The notes below the pieces were generated by a model. That model saw only the letters and a program-made list of their open reading frames with translations, had not been told where the DNA came from and did not search any database. DNA of 64,000 nucleotides from Scytolyngbya sp. HA4215-MV1 (GTDB taxonomy: Bacteria; Cyanobacteriota; Cyanobacteriia; Leptolyngbyales; Leptolyngbyaceae), in the NCBI GenBank assembly GCA_019359045.1, contig JAHHIA010000003.1, positions 186,001 to 250,000 on the forward strand, in the 5' to 3' direction. Position 1 is the first letter of the stretch, and each line of letters starts with the position of its first letter. Position numbers and translations under genes: made by a program. Shown here piece after piece: positions 42,944 to 51,590 of this stretch.

Positions 42944-43309
42944 TTAACGATTGAGCTTACTCATACTCGATAGGGACTGTGACTGCACCACAGAAGCAAC
43001 CAAATTCTGTAGAGCGAGACGTAGATCTTCGCGACCCTTAAAAGCATCCAATCGATGGTGGATTTTCCCATTCTCAAAAACAAGCAAAGTCGGCAGTGAA
43101 GTAATGCGGTAATTACTTGCTAACTTCAAACTCTTGTCTGGATTAATTTCAACCAACTTAAATTGATCCCCTGACTCAGCTTGAAGCTGTGCTAACAACG
43201 GATTCAATACCCGACACAACCCACACCAAGGTGCCCCAAAATTAACAAGAACAGGAACAGAGGATTCTAAAACTTCTTTCTCAAAGGTTCGCTCGTTAAC
43301 CGACAGCAC
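42944..43309 (-). CDS. Thioredoxin-family protein with WCGLC active site
   Basis: A 121-residue thioredoxin fold. The active site reads APWCGLCRVLNPLLAQL near residue 31, with CGLC where typical thioredoxins have CGPC. The cis-Pro region SLPTLLVFENGK is conserved. The C-terminal segment is short and basic (SSMSKLNR). It is probably a cytosolic disulfide reductant or a regulatory thioredoxin-like protein; replacement of Pro by Leu generally changes redox potential. It lies between an NnrU-like membrane protein and ndhF, with its own terminator. The start is ATG 43309. Confidence 0.9.
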   Translation of the reverse strand: MLSVNERTFEKEVLESSVPVLVNFGAPWCGLCRVLNPLLAQLQAESGDQFKLVEINPDKSLKLASNYRITSLPTLLVFENGKIHHRLDAFKGREDLRLALQNLVASVVQSQSLSSMSKLNR

Positions 43310-43348
43310 GGTAAGTCCTCAAACTTTAATAGATCTGTTGGGATCATG

Positions 43349-44062
43349 CTACCAGTCTAAGCTTCCTGCTGCACGGATCAAAAGGGGGTGAACCCACCAT
43401 AAAAGAAGGATAAAAACCACCACACCTAAGTAGGAAAGGCGAAGAAACTCTTGCCAGATAAGAGATTGGCGCCTTTGCAAAATCGCCCAAAATGGCAGAA
43501 TTGATGTTCGGGATCTCAAAGAATCAAAGGATTCTCCGTAGCGAACCTGCAACCGTCGATCGCCGTGCCAGACGCCGAACAGATGATGCAAAATTAACCC
43601 CACCGAAGTTACCACCATAAAAGTCGTCCCCAGCCACAAGGTATGTGCCACACACCAAATCACCTGACCCACCATTTGAGGATGTCGGGTTACGCGAATA
43701 ATCCCTGTCTCGTAAAGATGAACTTGAGGTTTTTGAATGGCAGCAATTTCCAACAAATTAAAAGTTGCCGGATAGAGAAAAAAGAAAGAAATAGCTGACA
43801 ATCCCCAGACTAATTCTTGAAGGCCTGGCAATCCTTGTAACTGCCAAAGTTGTAAGCCATCATAACGATGGTTAAGAAAATAAATAATTAAAATAGTGGC
43901 AAGGGGCAAACTGACTAATGCAAACACGACCCGGTAGAGCCTCGCTCCAATTTGTTTTTCGCCCCAAGGTCGGAGAGCCGCTAATCCACTATGGGCGATC
44001 GCAAACAAAAGAAGCAAACCCAGCATCACAAAATGGCTGGAGGTTAACCAGTCAAAGAACAT
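43349..44062 (-). CDS. NnrU/Z-ISO-like membrane protein
   Basis: A 237-residue protein with about six or seven transmembrane helices. It resembles the NnrU family, which includes plant 15-cis-zeta-carotene isomerase Z-ISO. The motif VTRHPQMVGQVIWCVAHTLW near residue 125 with conserved His is a haem-ligand candidate in Z-ISO relatives. HHLFGVWHGDRRLQVRYGES is also conserved. I cannot tell whether it acts in carotenoid isomerisation or denitrification-related chemistry. The thioredoxin-like gene follows downstream after 39 bases and the two may be cotranscribed. Confidence 0.82.
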   Translation of the reverse strand: MFFDWLTSSHFVMLGLLLLFAIAHSGLAALRPWGEKQIGARLYRVVFALVSLPLATILIIYFLNHRYDGLQLWQLQGLPGLQELVWGLSAISFFFLYPATFNLLEIAAIQKPQVHLYETGIIRVTRHPQMVGQVIWCVAHTLWLGTTFMVVTSVGLILHHLFGVWHGDRRLQVRYGESFDSLRSRTSILPFWAILQRRQSLIWQEFLRLSYLGVVVFILLLWWVHPLLIRAAGSLDW

Positions 44063-44155
44063 AAAACAGCAATAATCCTGAGTGGATAGGGGATATCAGG
44101 TTATAGCCTACCGTCTTTTCAAGTCCTTCGACACAAAAGACATCGCTCCCTACGC

Positions 44156-46186
44156 CTAAAATAGAAAATCGACTCCTGCTTCCTTGAGATCGATAACATG
44201 AAGACTAGCGTTGTGGTTATCCCAGGTCGAAATCAGTAATCCAGATGAGCCAAAAGCCGCGATCGCTGAAGGATGACTCGGACCAGCAATTCGCCCAAAC
44301 TGCTGCCCATACTGATCTAGTAGTACAATCTGTCCCTGTTCATCTGCTAAAATATATCCCCAAACGGTTGACACCATTAGCGTAGGGGTAATTTCTATTC
44401 CAACTCTTTTAATTTTTAACGGCTTGAGATCAATGAATACACAAGATTGGGGAATATTTAGCTCTGTTGCAATCACACGATAGGGCTGATGGCTAGATTC
44501 CACCTGTTGCAAAGAAATCGGTAGCTGAAGAGAACCAATCCACTTCCCGCGGCGGGTCAAAATTTTGACCACAGTGCCCACATCACTACTTTCTCGATCT
44601 TGTCCAGCAACAGTTCCAGACTTCATGCCATCACTTCTGAGTTCCGCCCCAGAGGCTCCCCCCACTCCACGAAACCAAACCGCAATATGGCAGGCATCTA
44701 ATGCCAATAGGCGAAATAGATTCGGAATAGGACACACGATCGGTGGGCAAAGCGGTTCTGCTTTGGGTAATCGCCAAATCCTCAGTTGGGCATCCTCACT
44801 CCCCGACTCACCCCCAGCAGTCACCAACCAACGACCCTTTGCTTCAATCGCAGCCAAAAAACTCCCATCAAATTGCACTAGTGGCTTTGGTAGGGAGGAT
44901 AAATCATCCCGATCATGGTCTACAGTTTGTTGAGCAAATAACAGCCCAGGCATGAACTGAAAAATTGATCGAGACGTTATCCCCCAAGCAGCCTGCGGAC
45001 ACACTATCAGCTCTTGCACCGGTTCAGACAACGTTATTAACCTAGACCGCCACAACGGCTGAACCGTTGCGGCTGAAAAAATGCTATCAGAATAAATCCG
45101 ACAACCGACCTGACAACCACTCACCCAATACACCCATTCCGCTAAAGCTCCCCCATTTAAGCAATCGTCGACTGTCCCCGCCCTATCTTCTTCGATAGTC
45201 CCCAGCTCATTCCGGTGCTCCAAAGGAGCAAGCGCCGAGATCACCGACAAACAACCCACTTTTTCTTGAAGATCTGCTCCCAATGCTTCGCACCGCTGGG
45301 CACAAAAAGGTTGAACCGTCCATTCAATCGTCGATTGAATCAAGGGTAAGTTGACCTGCTTAGAATCCAATTGCCAACCTTCCATCAAGGCTGCCTGCCG
45401 TAGGGCGTAAAGCATCTTAGTCGCTGAATCAAACCGACGCGCCTGTAACTTTTGTAGAGCCTTAAGAATCACAGTTCGTAGACTTGCAGGCACAGAATCT
45501 GGAATTCTGACTGGCTGATTGAGGTGGGCAGACATCAATTCAGCAGGGACTCCTGAAAATGGTCGAGAACCTACCAGCAGTTCAAATAACAAAATTCCCA
45601 CCGCATAAAGATCGGATGAGTGCGAATATTGACCATAGAACCGCTCTGGAGCCATGTACGCGGGAGAACCTGTATTTCCTTCCCCATCATTGCTAATTTC
45701 CTGAATTAACCGAGAAATTCCAAAGTCTGAAATTCTTGCCATCCAGCCCGTCGGTTGTAGATTCAGCAGAATATTTTCTGGCTTAATATCGCAATGAATA
45801 ATGCTTTTACTATGGGCATGGGCTAACCCCTCCAACACAGCAGCAACCAGCTTCAAACTTTGAAGCGGATGCAAACGAACCTCGTCCTCAACCAAACTAC
45901 GTAAAGTTCCACCTTCGCAGTAATCCATTACCAAATATCGACCTGTGCGGGTGTGCTCCAGTGCATAACAGGTCACAATATTGGGATGCTGTAAGCTCAG
46001 CAAAAAACGCAATTCGCGCAAAAATTTATGGGTTGGAAACCGCGCACGATCAAGATCTTTCAGAGCAAACAAACGCCCAGTCTTTCGGTGACTAGCGCAA
46101 TATACTCGACCAAACTGCCCTTGCCCAACCAGCCCAAGGAGCCGATACTTAGGACGTTTCAGCTCGATTCCAGTGGAGGTTGACAC
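44156..46186 (-). CDS. Ser/Thr protein kinase with C-terminal propeller-like region (SpkG-like)
   Basis: A 676-residue kinase. The N-terminal Hanks-type domain covers about 14-270: glycine loop VGQGQFGRVYCASH, Lys in ALKDLDRAR, catalytic loop IIHCDIKPENILLNL near residue 127 (HCD instead of HRD), DFGISRL near 153 and MAPERFYG near 173. The HCD form makes it a non-RD kinase. The remaining 400 residues have repeated beta-type segments (LRIWRLPKAEPL, ISTWDNHNASLHVIDL) suggesting a WD/propeller-like domain; this is an inference. It sits last in the pap-like cluster. As I recall it, the Synechocystis counterpart slr0152 encodes SpkG. Its position suggests a role tied to photosystem II assembly or high-salt/light response, not proven here. 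Confidence 0.88.
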   Translation of the reverse strand: MSTSTGIELKRPKYRLLGLVGQGQFGRVYCASHRKTGRLFALKDLDRARFPTHKFLRELRFLLSLQHPNIVTCYALEHTRTGRYLVMDYCEGGTLRSLVEDEVRLHPLQSLKLVAAVLEGLAHAHSKSIIHCDIKPENILLNLQPTGWMARISDFGISRLIQEISNDGEGNTGSPAYMAPERFYGQYSHSSDLYAVGILLFELLVGSRPFSGVPAELMSAHLNQPVRIPDSVPASLRTVILKALQKLQARRFDSATKMLYALRQAALMEGWQLDSKQVNLPLIQSTIEWTVQPFCAQRCEALGADLQEKVGCLSVISALAPLEHRNELGTIEEDRAGTVDDCLNGGALAEWVYWVSGCQVGCRIYSDSIFSAATVQPLWRSRLITLSEPVQELIVCPQAAWGITSRSIFQFMPGLLFAQQTVDHDRDDLSSLPKPLVQFDGSFLAAIEAKGRWLVTAGGESGSEDAQLRIWRLPKAEPLCPPIVCPIPNLFRLLALDACHIAVWFRGVGGASGAELRSDGMKSGTVAGQDRESSDVGTVVKILTRRGKWIGSLQLPISLQQVESSHQPYRVIATELNIPQSCVFIDLKPLKIKRVGIEITPTLMVSTVWGYILADEQGQIVLLDQYGQQFGRIAGPSHPSAIAAFGSSGLLISTWDNHNASLHVIDLKEAGVDFLF

Positions 46187-46471
46187 AGTGTAAAAAAGAA
46201 AGACATCAGGTTATTTTTGAGGTTCACGAGTCAGGCGACATGGGCGAATACCACCTCTCTCTTTACGATCGCTTTCGGATGAGCCAAAGTGTTGATCCCG
46301 CTCAAGATCTTTCTTAAGATTAAGGCTCTCCGAATCACACCAGGTCACTAAGTGAAATCGAATCCTTATCAACGAGCATCTGACCGTTCCATCGCTATTC
46401 TGGTCTCCCGCTCCACACCGTCGATTTCTTTGCAGAAGAAGCATTATTGTACAGAATGCGGAGATCATCAA

Positions 46472-47128
46472 TTAGGCACAAATTTTCTGCATGATCGCTG
46501 CGTGCTCCAGCCCTTCTTCGACCATCGCCTCAGTAGCAGCCATCCGATTCGTCAGTCCCAACACAAACCGATTACAGTCCGAACCCATCGATTCACAACT
46601 GGTTTGTACACAACCCAAATCTTTACTTGTTAGTTGACTGAAAAAAGAACTTAGCGCACCCGTCTCCAGAAAACAGACCGGACGATTTTGTCGAGGTGCA
46701 TGGTGAGCAAAAGGAGAATTCCAGATCTGAATGACAAGAAATCCACGGTTTTGATAGGAATGATCCAGCTCAATTCGTCCCCAACCGTAGGTCACCCAAC
46801 ATTGCTGCAAGCATTGTAAAAAATCAACCATCGGCATATCTGCAAGGGAGGTCCCGTAGTAGTCTGTCACTTCTTCACGGAAACGGGTATAAAAGTTTTT
46901 GCCCCACCAGCGTCCACAATTAAACAGTACCAACCGAGTCGCCTGTCCAGTTTCTTTTTCTAAACCAGAATAGATTGCTTGAAGGAAGGTATCAGGGAGC
47001 GCCAGCAAACGATCTCCCCGACGATTTTCTAGCAAGCCCATTTCCAGATCTCCCTGGATATAGGCATCAGAGGCAAAATAATTACCAGGAATCCGATTAT
47101 CGATCAGTAAATCAGCAACAGAAATCAT
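46472..47128 (-). CDS. V4R-domain protein (slr0144/slr0147-like), second copy
   Basis: A 218-residue V4R (4-vinyl reductase) domain protein. Features are FNCGRWWGKNFYTRFREEV, GWGRIELDHSYQNRGFLVIQI, FLETGALSSFFSQLTSKDLG and the Cys-bearing CVQTSCESMGSDCNRFVLG. V4R proteins bind small hydrophobic ligands or tetrapyrrole-like molecules. It is part of a cluster that resembles, from memory, the Synechocystis slr0144-slr0152 photosystem II assembly ('pap') operon, with two V4R members. The start is ATG 47128. A gap of about 285 bases separates it from the kinase downstream. Confidence 0.88.
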   Translation of the reverse strand: MISVADLLIDNRIPGNYFASDAYIQGDLEMGLLENRRGDRLLALPDTFLQAIYSGLEKETGQATRLVLFNCGRWWGKNFYTRFREEVTDYYGTSLADMPMVDFLQCLQQCWVTYGWGRIELDHSYQNRGFLVIQIWNSPFAHHAPRQNRPVCFLETGALSSFFSQLTSKDLGCVQTSCESMGSDCNRFVLGLTNRMAATEAMVEEGLEHAAIMQKICA

Positions 47129-47162
47129 AGGTCTGACAGGATAAAAATGTGGGGCTGAGCAA

Positions 47163-47639
47163 TTATGCCGTCATCGGCACCCGTTCTAAAAGCGCTGTCT
47201 GCGCGAGGGTCATCAGTGGGCTTAGAAAACTCATCTGCCGAGGGGTCAGCGTTTGGCTCAGACGCTGATTTAGGAGTTGGTACAAAGCGGCATCGATCGC
47301 CTGAGTGTTATAGATTTGGATCGTTTGACACAACCAACTCAACAATCGTTGTTTGATCAAGGTTTCATCATTCACCAGCATTCCCATTCCGCAGTAGCGC
47401 ATGACCAGCAGCGCATTTTTGATGCTGCGTTCCAAATTGGAACTGCTCTCGTGGGGAAATTGTGCTTCAAGCTGATCCACAACCAGCTGCATAATTTCCA
47501 CTTCCTGATCTCGCAAAACTCGGTAAGCCTCTAATCGCTCTGGCAAAGATTCAACAAACTGGTTGATGAGCCCCAGTTCGTCTGGTTTCAGATAGCGACT
47601 TTCAGCTTCGTCAAAAAGAGCGTCGATTTGTGGGTGCAT
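47163..47639 (-). CDS. Phycobiliprotein-fold protein without bilin Cys, second copy
   Basis: About 158 residues starting at ATG 47639 (a TTG at 47681 would add 14 residues). The helical pattern matches phycobiliprotein subunits: a leading helix (LFDEAESRYLKPDELGLINQF), then NALLVMRYCGMGMLVNDETL, aligned to the allophycocyanin pattern of ACIRD-x-YYLRYATYAMLAGD. The position of the chromophore Cys holds Ser (LERSIKN), so covalent bilin binding by the usual residue is not expected. It is likely a non-pigmented member of the phycobilisome-like family in the pap-type cluster. It overlaps or abuts the neighbouring small gene depending on the start chosen. Confidence 0.8.
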   Translation of the reverse strand: MHPQIDALFDEAESRYLKPDELGLINQFVESLPERLEAYRVLRDQEVEIMQLVVDQLEAQFPHESSSNLERSIKNALLVMRYCGMGMLVNDETLIKQRLLSWLCQTIQIYNTQAIDAALYQLLNQRLSQTLTPRQMSFLSPLMTLAQTALLERVPMTA

Positions 47640-47677
47640 AACAACACTTAAGGAATGAAGAATGAAGACAGCATCAA

Positions 47678-48007
47678 TCAAAACAGATCTGAAAAATCAT
47701 CCAGCGTGATTCCATCAGCCTCGAATGTTGAAGAGGCTATGGATAAGATAGGAGGGTTCATCGCCATCGCATTACCATCCCAGGGAAAAGCCCCAAAAAA
47801 CTGACTGACACTGAGCATCAGGCTTAGCGGAGCATCATTCCCTTGAGCCGCAGCTTCTACAGCATTTTGCTTAATTTCTTGCACTTCCGGCGGCTGATCT
47901 TCCCAATTGATAGCAGTAAAAAACTTTTGGACAGGCATCTGTAACCAAGCTTGACCCTTGGGAAAGGCAGTACTACCGTTCGTTTGAACTAGAGTATCCA
48001 TCGTCAT
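47678..48007 (-). CDS. Small conserved protein of the pap-like cluster
   Basis: A 109-residue protein (ATG 48007, alternative ATG 48001). It has WLQMPVQKFFTAINWEDQPPEV and SLMLSVSQFFGAFPWDGNAM; two short FF-containing aromatic repeats (KFFTAINWED and QFFGAFPWDG) look like a duplicated motif. It overlaps the upstream V4R gene by four bases (TCAT on the plus strand), a sign of translational coupling. As I recall it, a small protein with similar placement (slr0145) exists in the Synechocystis operon. No catalytic motif. Confidence 0.75.
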   Translation of the reverse strand: MTMDTLVQTNGSTAFPKGQAWLQMPVQKFFTAINWEDQPPEVQEIKQNAVEAAAQGNDAPLSLMLSVSQFFGAFPWDGNAMAMNPPILSIASSTFEADGITLDDFSDLF

Positions 48008-48687
48008 CGCAGCACATCTCCTGACCGAAGGCGCTTCTCAATGTCACGAGCTGTAGCCCCTTCATTGAGCCAGAAGGCAGCCGCATCAATTCGATCCTGT
48101 CCTCCAATCAAAAATTTGCAATAGGTTTCTCCCATGGAGTAACACTGGATCTCAATGCAGCTAAGTTGCTTTTTCACCATTTCAGTGAAAAATCCTGCGA
48201 ATAATCCTGCATAGAGAAAGCAAACTGGCTTACCCACATCTCCTAGAGTACGAGCAACCGCAGAATCAAAAATATTGATGAACATAAAGCCCTGCTTGCG
48301 ATCGCCCATATCGACCTCCCAACGTCCCCATCCCTGTGAGGTAAACGGCCACCACCAAGTTTCTAGCAGAAATAGAAGATTCGTTTGGCGAATATTACGA
48401 TCAAACTCTTTCTCAAACCACTTTTCAAAAAAGAAAGCGTCTTTTTGACCCCACTCACAGCCGATGGTGTACATCGTGGCAGCAGAGGCATCTCCTACTT
48501 CTTCTTCAAGTCCTTCTACCAAACCAATAATGAAATCTTCAGTAGTAAAGATGTTTTGAGCACCATTCCAATCGACGATCGTGCCCCGATCTGAATCGAA
48601 ATGGAAGAAATCACGGAACCCATAGTGATTGTGCTTTTTAGGATTCCTCAGCTTGGCAGGATTTACATTAGCAGTTGCAATGACCAT
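48004..48687 (-). CDS. V4R-domain protein (slr0144/slr0147-like), first copy
   Basis: A 227-residue V4R-family protein, the best preserved of the two: FFHFDSDRGTIVDWNGAQNI, GCEWGQKDAFFFEKWFEKEF, GWGRWEVDMGDRKQGFMFIN, CFLYAGLFAGFFTEMVKK, SCIEIQCYSMGETYCKFLIGG. The Cys-x4-Cys-like tail (IEIQCYSMGETYC) may bind a ligand or metal. Length and layout match the V4R members of the Synechocystis pap operon as I recall them. Its stop overlaps the next start by four bases. The start is ATG 48687. The 660-base gap upstream probably holds a promoter for this set. Confidence 0.88.
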   Translation of the reverse strand: MVIATANVNPAKLRNPKKHNHYGFRDFFHFDSDRGTIVDWNGAQNIFTTEDFIIGLVEGLEEEVGDASAATMYTIGCEWGQKDAFFFEKWFEKEFDRNIRQTNLLFLLETWWWPFTSQGWGRWEVDMGDRKQGFMFINIFDSAVARTLGDVGKPVCFLYAGLFAGFFTEMVKKQLSCIEIQCYSMGETYCKFLIGGQDRIDAAAFWLNEGATARDIEKRLRSGDVLR

Positions 48688-49350
48688 AGGATTCTCTTGG
48701 AGAACTTTAAGTGAGTTAGGAACACCGCTGAATTGAATGCAGCAAATGGGTTGGCTGAATCATTGAATGTTGTCTCAAGTGCGAATAGACCAGCACAACC
48801 TGAAGCCATGTGGACTAGCCCCCTGAGTCGAAACGAGAAAAAAATAAGTCCAGCCTGAGAGTTATCTTCTGTAGCGGCTCTGACGAAGTTGGCATAGTCA
48901 TGAGGTTCGATAGATGCGACCAACTAGTCAGAATTTACCAGACTGAGGCAGACATTTTTGTCTGAAGCTTAACCCACACGCCTACTCAGGATACATTTGC
49001 CAGACGAAAGGAAGTCCTAATAAGACTTGGAGTTAAATGCTTAGTTTGAATATTCCCTATCAGCAGCGAGATCTAACAGAGTGCATTCACACAGCAATCT
49101 TTGTTAACCAAGTAACCTCCTACTCCCCCATCTGGATAAAACCAACTATTGGCTTCTAGACTTTCGTTGAACGTAGCACATTGTGCCAGGCACCGTAGCT
49201 ACTAAACTCTTACGAGTTGTGAATTTCTAAAGGAATGAAGGTAGCGCACTCTCGGGCAATTTTTCTCAAGCGGCGTGACGGAATCAGCGGAATTTTAAAG
49301 GTTGAGTGATGAGGGGATTTCGCTTGTAACCAATTTTGGCAGACACTCGT
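48688..49350. other. Long intergenic region within the pap-like cluster
   Basis: A gap of 663 bases between the phycobiliprotein-fold gene and the first V4R gene, both minus strand. No convincing coding frame or strong repeat is seen. It probably contains an internal promoter or a regulatory leader. Confidence 0.5.
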
Positions 49351-49854
49351 CTAAAGCACCTTACCAAGAGTGCGACGATTTAACTCTAAAATCGGGCATA
49401 GCAAACTGGCTTCCAAAGGCGTGAAGTGCCTTTTCACCACCTCTTGCATCACGTTGTAAGTGACCTCACAACTATGCTGGGCACCGAATGCCCGCATCAC
49501 AGTCTCCATCCAAAAGAGCAACCGTTCGCGTAATAAATCCGGATCATTCAGCAACATTGCCATGGCTGAGTATCGCATCACTCGGACAGTGTCACGCTTC
49601 CATTTTGGAGTGATATCTTCATTCGAGCTTTGAAATAGCGTCGGATCAAGCGCCTGCATTTTTGCCTGCACTTCTTGGATAAGCTGAGCTTCGACAACTT
49701 GCAATTTTTGGTAAGTCCGCATACGCAGATTGAAAGATTGCGTATAATCACTCAAAAACTGAAGTTCACCATCTGTCGCATAACGACCTTCTGCTTCAAG
49801 ACTAAGGCGAGAAAATTGGCTAAGCATTGAGGGATTGAGATAGATAGTAAGCAT
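49351..49854 (-). CDS. Phycobiliprotein-fold protein without bilin Cys, first copy
   Basis: A 167-residue globin-like phycobiliprotein relative. The N-terminal helical pair (LSQFSRLSLEAEGRYATDGE, FLSDYTQSFNLRMRTYQKLQ) resembles the X-Y helices. KWKRDTVRVMRYSAMAMLLND aligns residue for residue with the chromophore region of allophycocyanin; the bilin Cys position is Trp. RERLLFWMETVMRAFG follows. It lacks the canonical linkage residue, so a non-pigmented scaffold or regulatory role is likely. It is upstream of V4R genes on the same strand, in the pap-like cluster. A TTG-free ATG start at 49854. Confidence 0.85.
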   Translation of the reverse strand: MLTIYLNPSMLSQFSRLSLEAEGRYATDGELQFLSDYTQSFNLRMRTYQKLQVVEAQLIQEVQAKMQALDPTLFQSSNEDITPKWKRDTVRVMRYSAMAMLLNDPDLLRERLLFWMETVMRAFGAQHSCEVTYNVMQEVVKRHFTPLEASLLCPILELNRRTLGKVL

Positions 49855-50014
49855 GATTCTTCTTCAAATGTTTCAAATCTTAATGATTCTGGCATCGGTA
49901 GAATCTCTTAATATTCCTTAACTTACCATTTACCAATTTCTTACGAATCGTTTGCTGAAAAGAGAAGCCAATCGATTCGGGACAAGCCTTAAACCGTTAT
50001 GGTTGATTCCCGCA

Positions 50015-50500
50015 TCAAACATCGGTGCTATTGGAAAAGAATGAGCCAACTTGGAAACTTGGAGTATTTTCCAATTGCTTAAGCGTCGATCGGGTAATCA
50101 ATTTGCCAGATTCGACGAGCACCTGTCCTGTAATGGGATGGAGTAGATCCTGTTCAGCCCGGCGTCCAATCAGTTCCTCAATATCTTGGAGAGAGTTAAT
50201 GTACATCCCGGGCGGAAGTTCTACTACTACGCCGTTTTGTAAAACTCTGGCTTGACACGCCAAGCGGGAATTTGGTTTACATGAGGTAATGACTTCGAGG
50301 GTACGCTGTTCACGTCGATTAATGGTTGATAAAGCGTTCATCCCATCTTTGATATATACGTGACAGGTTGCACACATTCCCCGTCCACCACACTCTTTCA
50401 AGACATCTAGGTCTTTATTGAGCAAAACTGACAATAAATTGCCATTTGTTTCCACCGAGGTCTCTTGTGCGATCGGTTCCAGTCTGACAATCTTAGCCAT
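50015..50500 (-). CDS. 2Fe-2S ferredoxin of the pap-like cluster
   Basis: A 161-residue ferredoxin-like protein. Cluster ligands are Cys37, Cys42 and Cys45 in KECGGRGMCATCHVYI, and Cys82 in CKPNSRLACQARV, the plant-type CX4CX2C...C pattern. The C-terminal 70 residues are extra (GMYINSLQDIEELIGRRAEQ, LKQLENTPSF) compared with a normal 97-residue ferredoxin. As I recall it, slr0148 and slr0150 in Synechocystis are ferredoxin-like genes in the same operon. It lies between the roadblock-like protein and the phycobiliprotein-fold gene. The ATG at 50500 is the start. Confidence 0.9.
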   Translation of the reverse strand: MAKIVRLEPIAQETSVETNGNLLSVLLNKDLDVLKECGGRGMCATCHVYIKDGMNALSTINRREQRTLEVITSCKPNSRLACQARVLQNGVVVELPPGMYINSLQDIEELIGRRAEQDLLHPITGQVLVESGKLITRSTLKQLENTPSFQVGSFFSNSTDV

Positions 50501-50612
50501 TCGATTGATTCTCCAAGATAGATAAAGATTCTGAGGTAAAAAAAGAGCAATAACCGATGGCTCCTTATCAATATTTTTTAAATAAAAAACCCCATTTGGG
50601 AAAAAGAGCAGT

Positions 50613-51590
50613 CTAACTGATTAGCAAGTTTTTTTGACGCTTACTTAAGCCCTTTTGGTCAACAATGGCCGGAAAATCGCGAATGACTTGAGAGCAGCGT
50701 TTGATAAACACTTTGACCCACTCCTTAAGCCATTGTTGCTCTTGCGTACTCGCAGGCTGAGTCATTTTTTGAGAGCCTGCATAAGAAATTTGAGCGGAAC
50801 GATCCACCTGAAAACTGCTTAGCCAATCCACATCTGGACGGGTAGATTTCCAGTAATTGACAATAACCGCTGTGCCTAGATATTGGGTTGTAAATCGACT
50901 CAAGTCGTTCAAGGCAGTAAGAAGTTCTTTTAGCGTAACGGTATCTTCAGGCTCTGATAGAGGCAGAAGTGTGTTTTCCGGTGGACAGGGAGATAGTTTT
51001 GGCTCCAGATCACTGGGAACTCGAGGAGTGAGTTCAGGGGGAAGGCTATCCCGTTTTGATGAAGCAGAACCAAGATCGTTTTTGGTGGTATCAACCCCCC
51101 ATCGCTTGGATTGATTATTAGACGAAAACCTGCCTGAAATGGTCGTAACACCGGAATCGGGTCGAGCGACAGAAGCCTGAGCAGAATTATTCTTGCGGTA
51201 GTTAAGACCTGATAGTGTGATATTACCCGCAATTAATCGAAAGGTAGCAATTGCATTGGCAATATCTTCTTGCAATGCCGCTTGCAGTTTTTTAACAGTT
51301 CGTAGGTAATCCGAATAGACTAAATCGTCCCGTGTTAAGACAAGCAGAATAATTCCATGATCCAATTTATAAATGTAAACCTGATGTCCCGTAAATTGAA
51401 ACTCAAAGGACTCAAAGCCTTCTGGGATCGTCTCAACGACTTGGAGAATCCCTTGTGCTAAAGCTTCTTTTTGCTGAAAATTCAGGGTCTGATCAACGCC
51501 ACAGAAATATGGACGAGATCGCCCATCCATTAGGGCAACTCCCGCGATTCCTGGTAAATTCAGAAAGTCCTGAATAACCTCCTGTTTCAT
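50613..51590 (-). CDS. Roadblock-like protein at the head of the pap-like cluster
   Basis: A 325-residue protein. Residues 1-120 resemble a roadblock/LC7 domain (LPGIAGVALMDGRSRPYFCG, FTGHQVYIYKLDHGIILLVLTR). The middle is Ser/Pro-rich and disordered, and the C-terminal 120 residues are helical (VTLKELLTALNDLSRFTTQY, WLKEWVKVFIKRCSQVIRDF). Roadblock domains often regulate small GTPases or multi-protein assembly. It is the first gene of the minus-strand cluster and is divergent from rbcR, sharing a 187-base promoter region. Its exact counterpart in the Synechocystis operon is not clear to me. Confidence 0.75.
   Translation of the reverse strand: MKQEVIQDFLNLPGIAGVALMDGRSRPYFCGVDQTLNFQQKEALAQGILQVVETIPEGFESFEFQFTGHQVYIYKLDHGIILLVLTRDDLVYSDYLRTVKKLQAALQEDIANAIATFRLIAGNITLSGLNYRKNNSAQASVARPDSGVTTISGRFSSNNQSKRWGVDTTKNDLGSASSKRDSLPPELTPRVPSDLEPKLSPCPPENTLLPLSEPEDTVTLKELLTALNDLSRFTTQYLGTAVIVNYWKSTRPDVDWLSSFQVDRSAQISYAGSQKMTQPASTQEQQWLKEWVKVFIKRCSQVIRDFPAIVDQKGLSKRQKNLLIS

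Noticed and set aside
46211..46471. 86-codon minus-strand frame between the V4R and kinase genes
   Set aside because: Arg/Cys-rich composition without domain or start signal; looks like a chance frame.
48663..48923. 86-codon minus-strand frame overlapping the first V4R start
   Set aside because: It overlaps a real gene in another frame and lacks a ribosome site; it is probably part of the upstream untranslated region.
50580..50612. Short CCCAAATGGG hairpin with T-run after the roadblock-like gene
   Set aside because: The stem is only three or four base pairs, too weak to call a terminator inside a probable operon.
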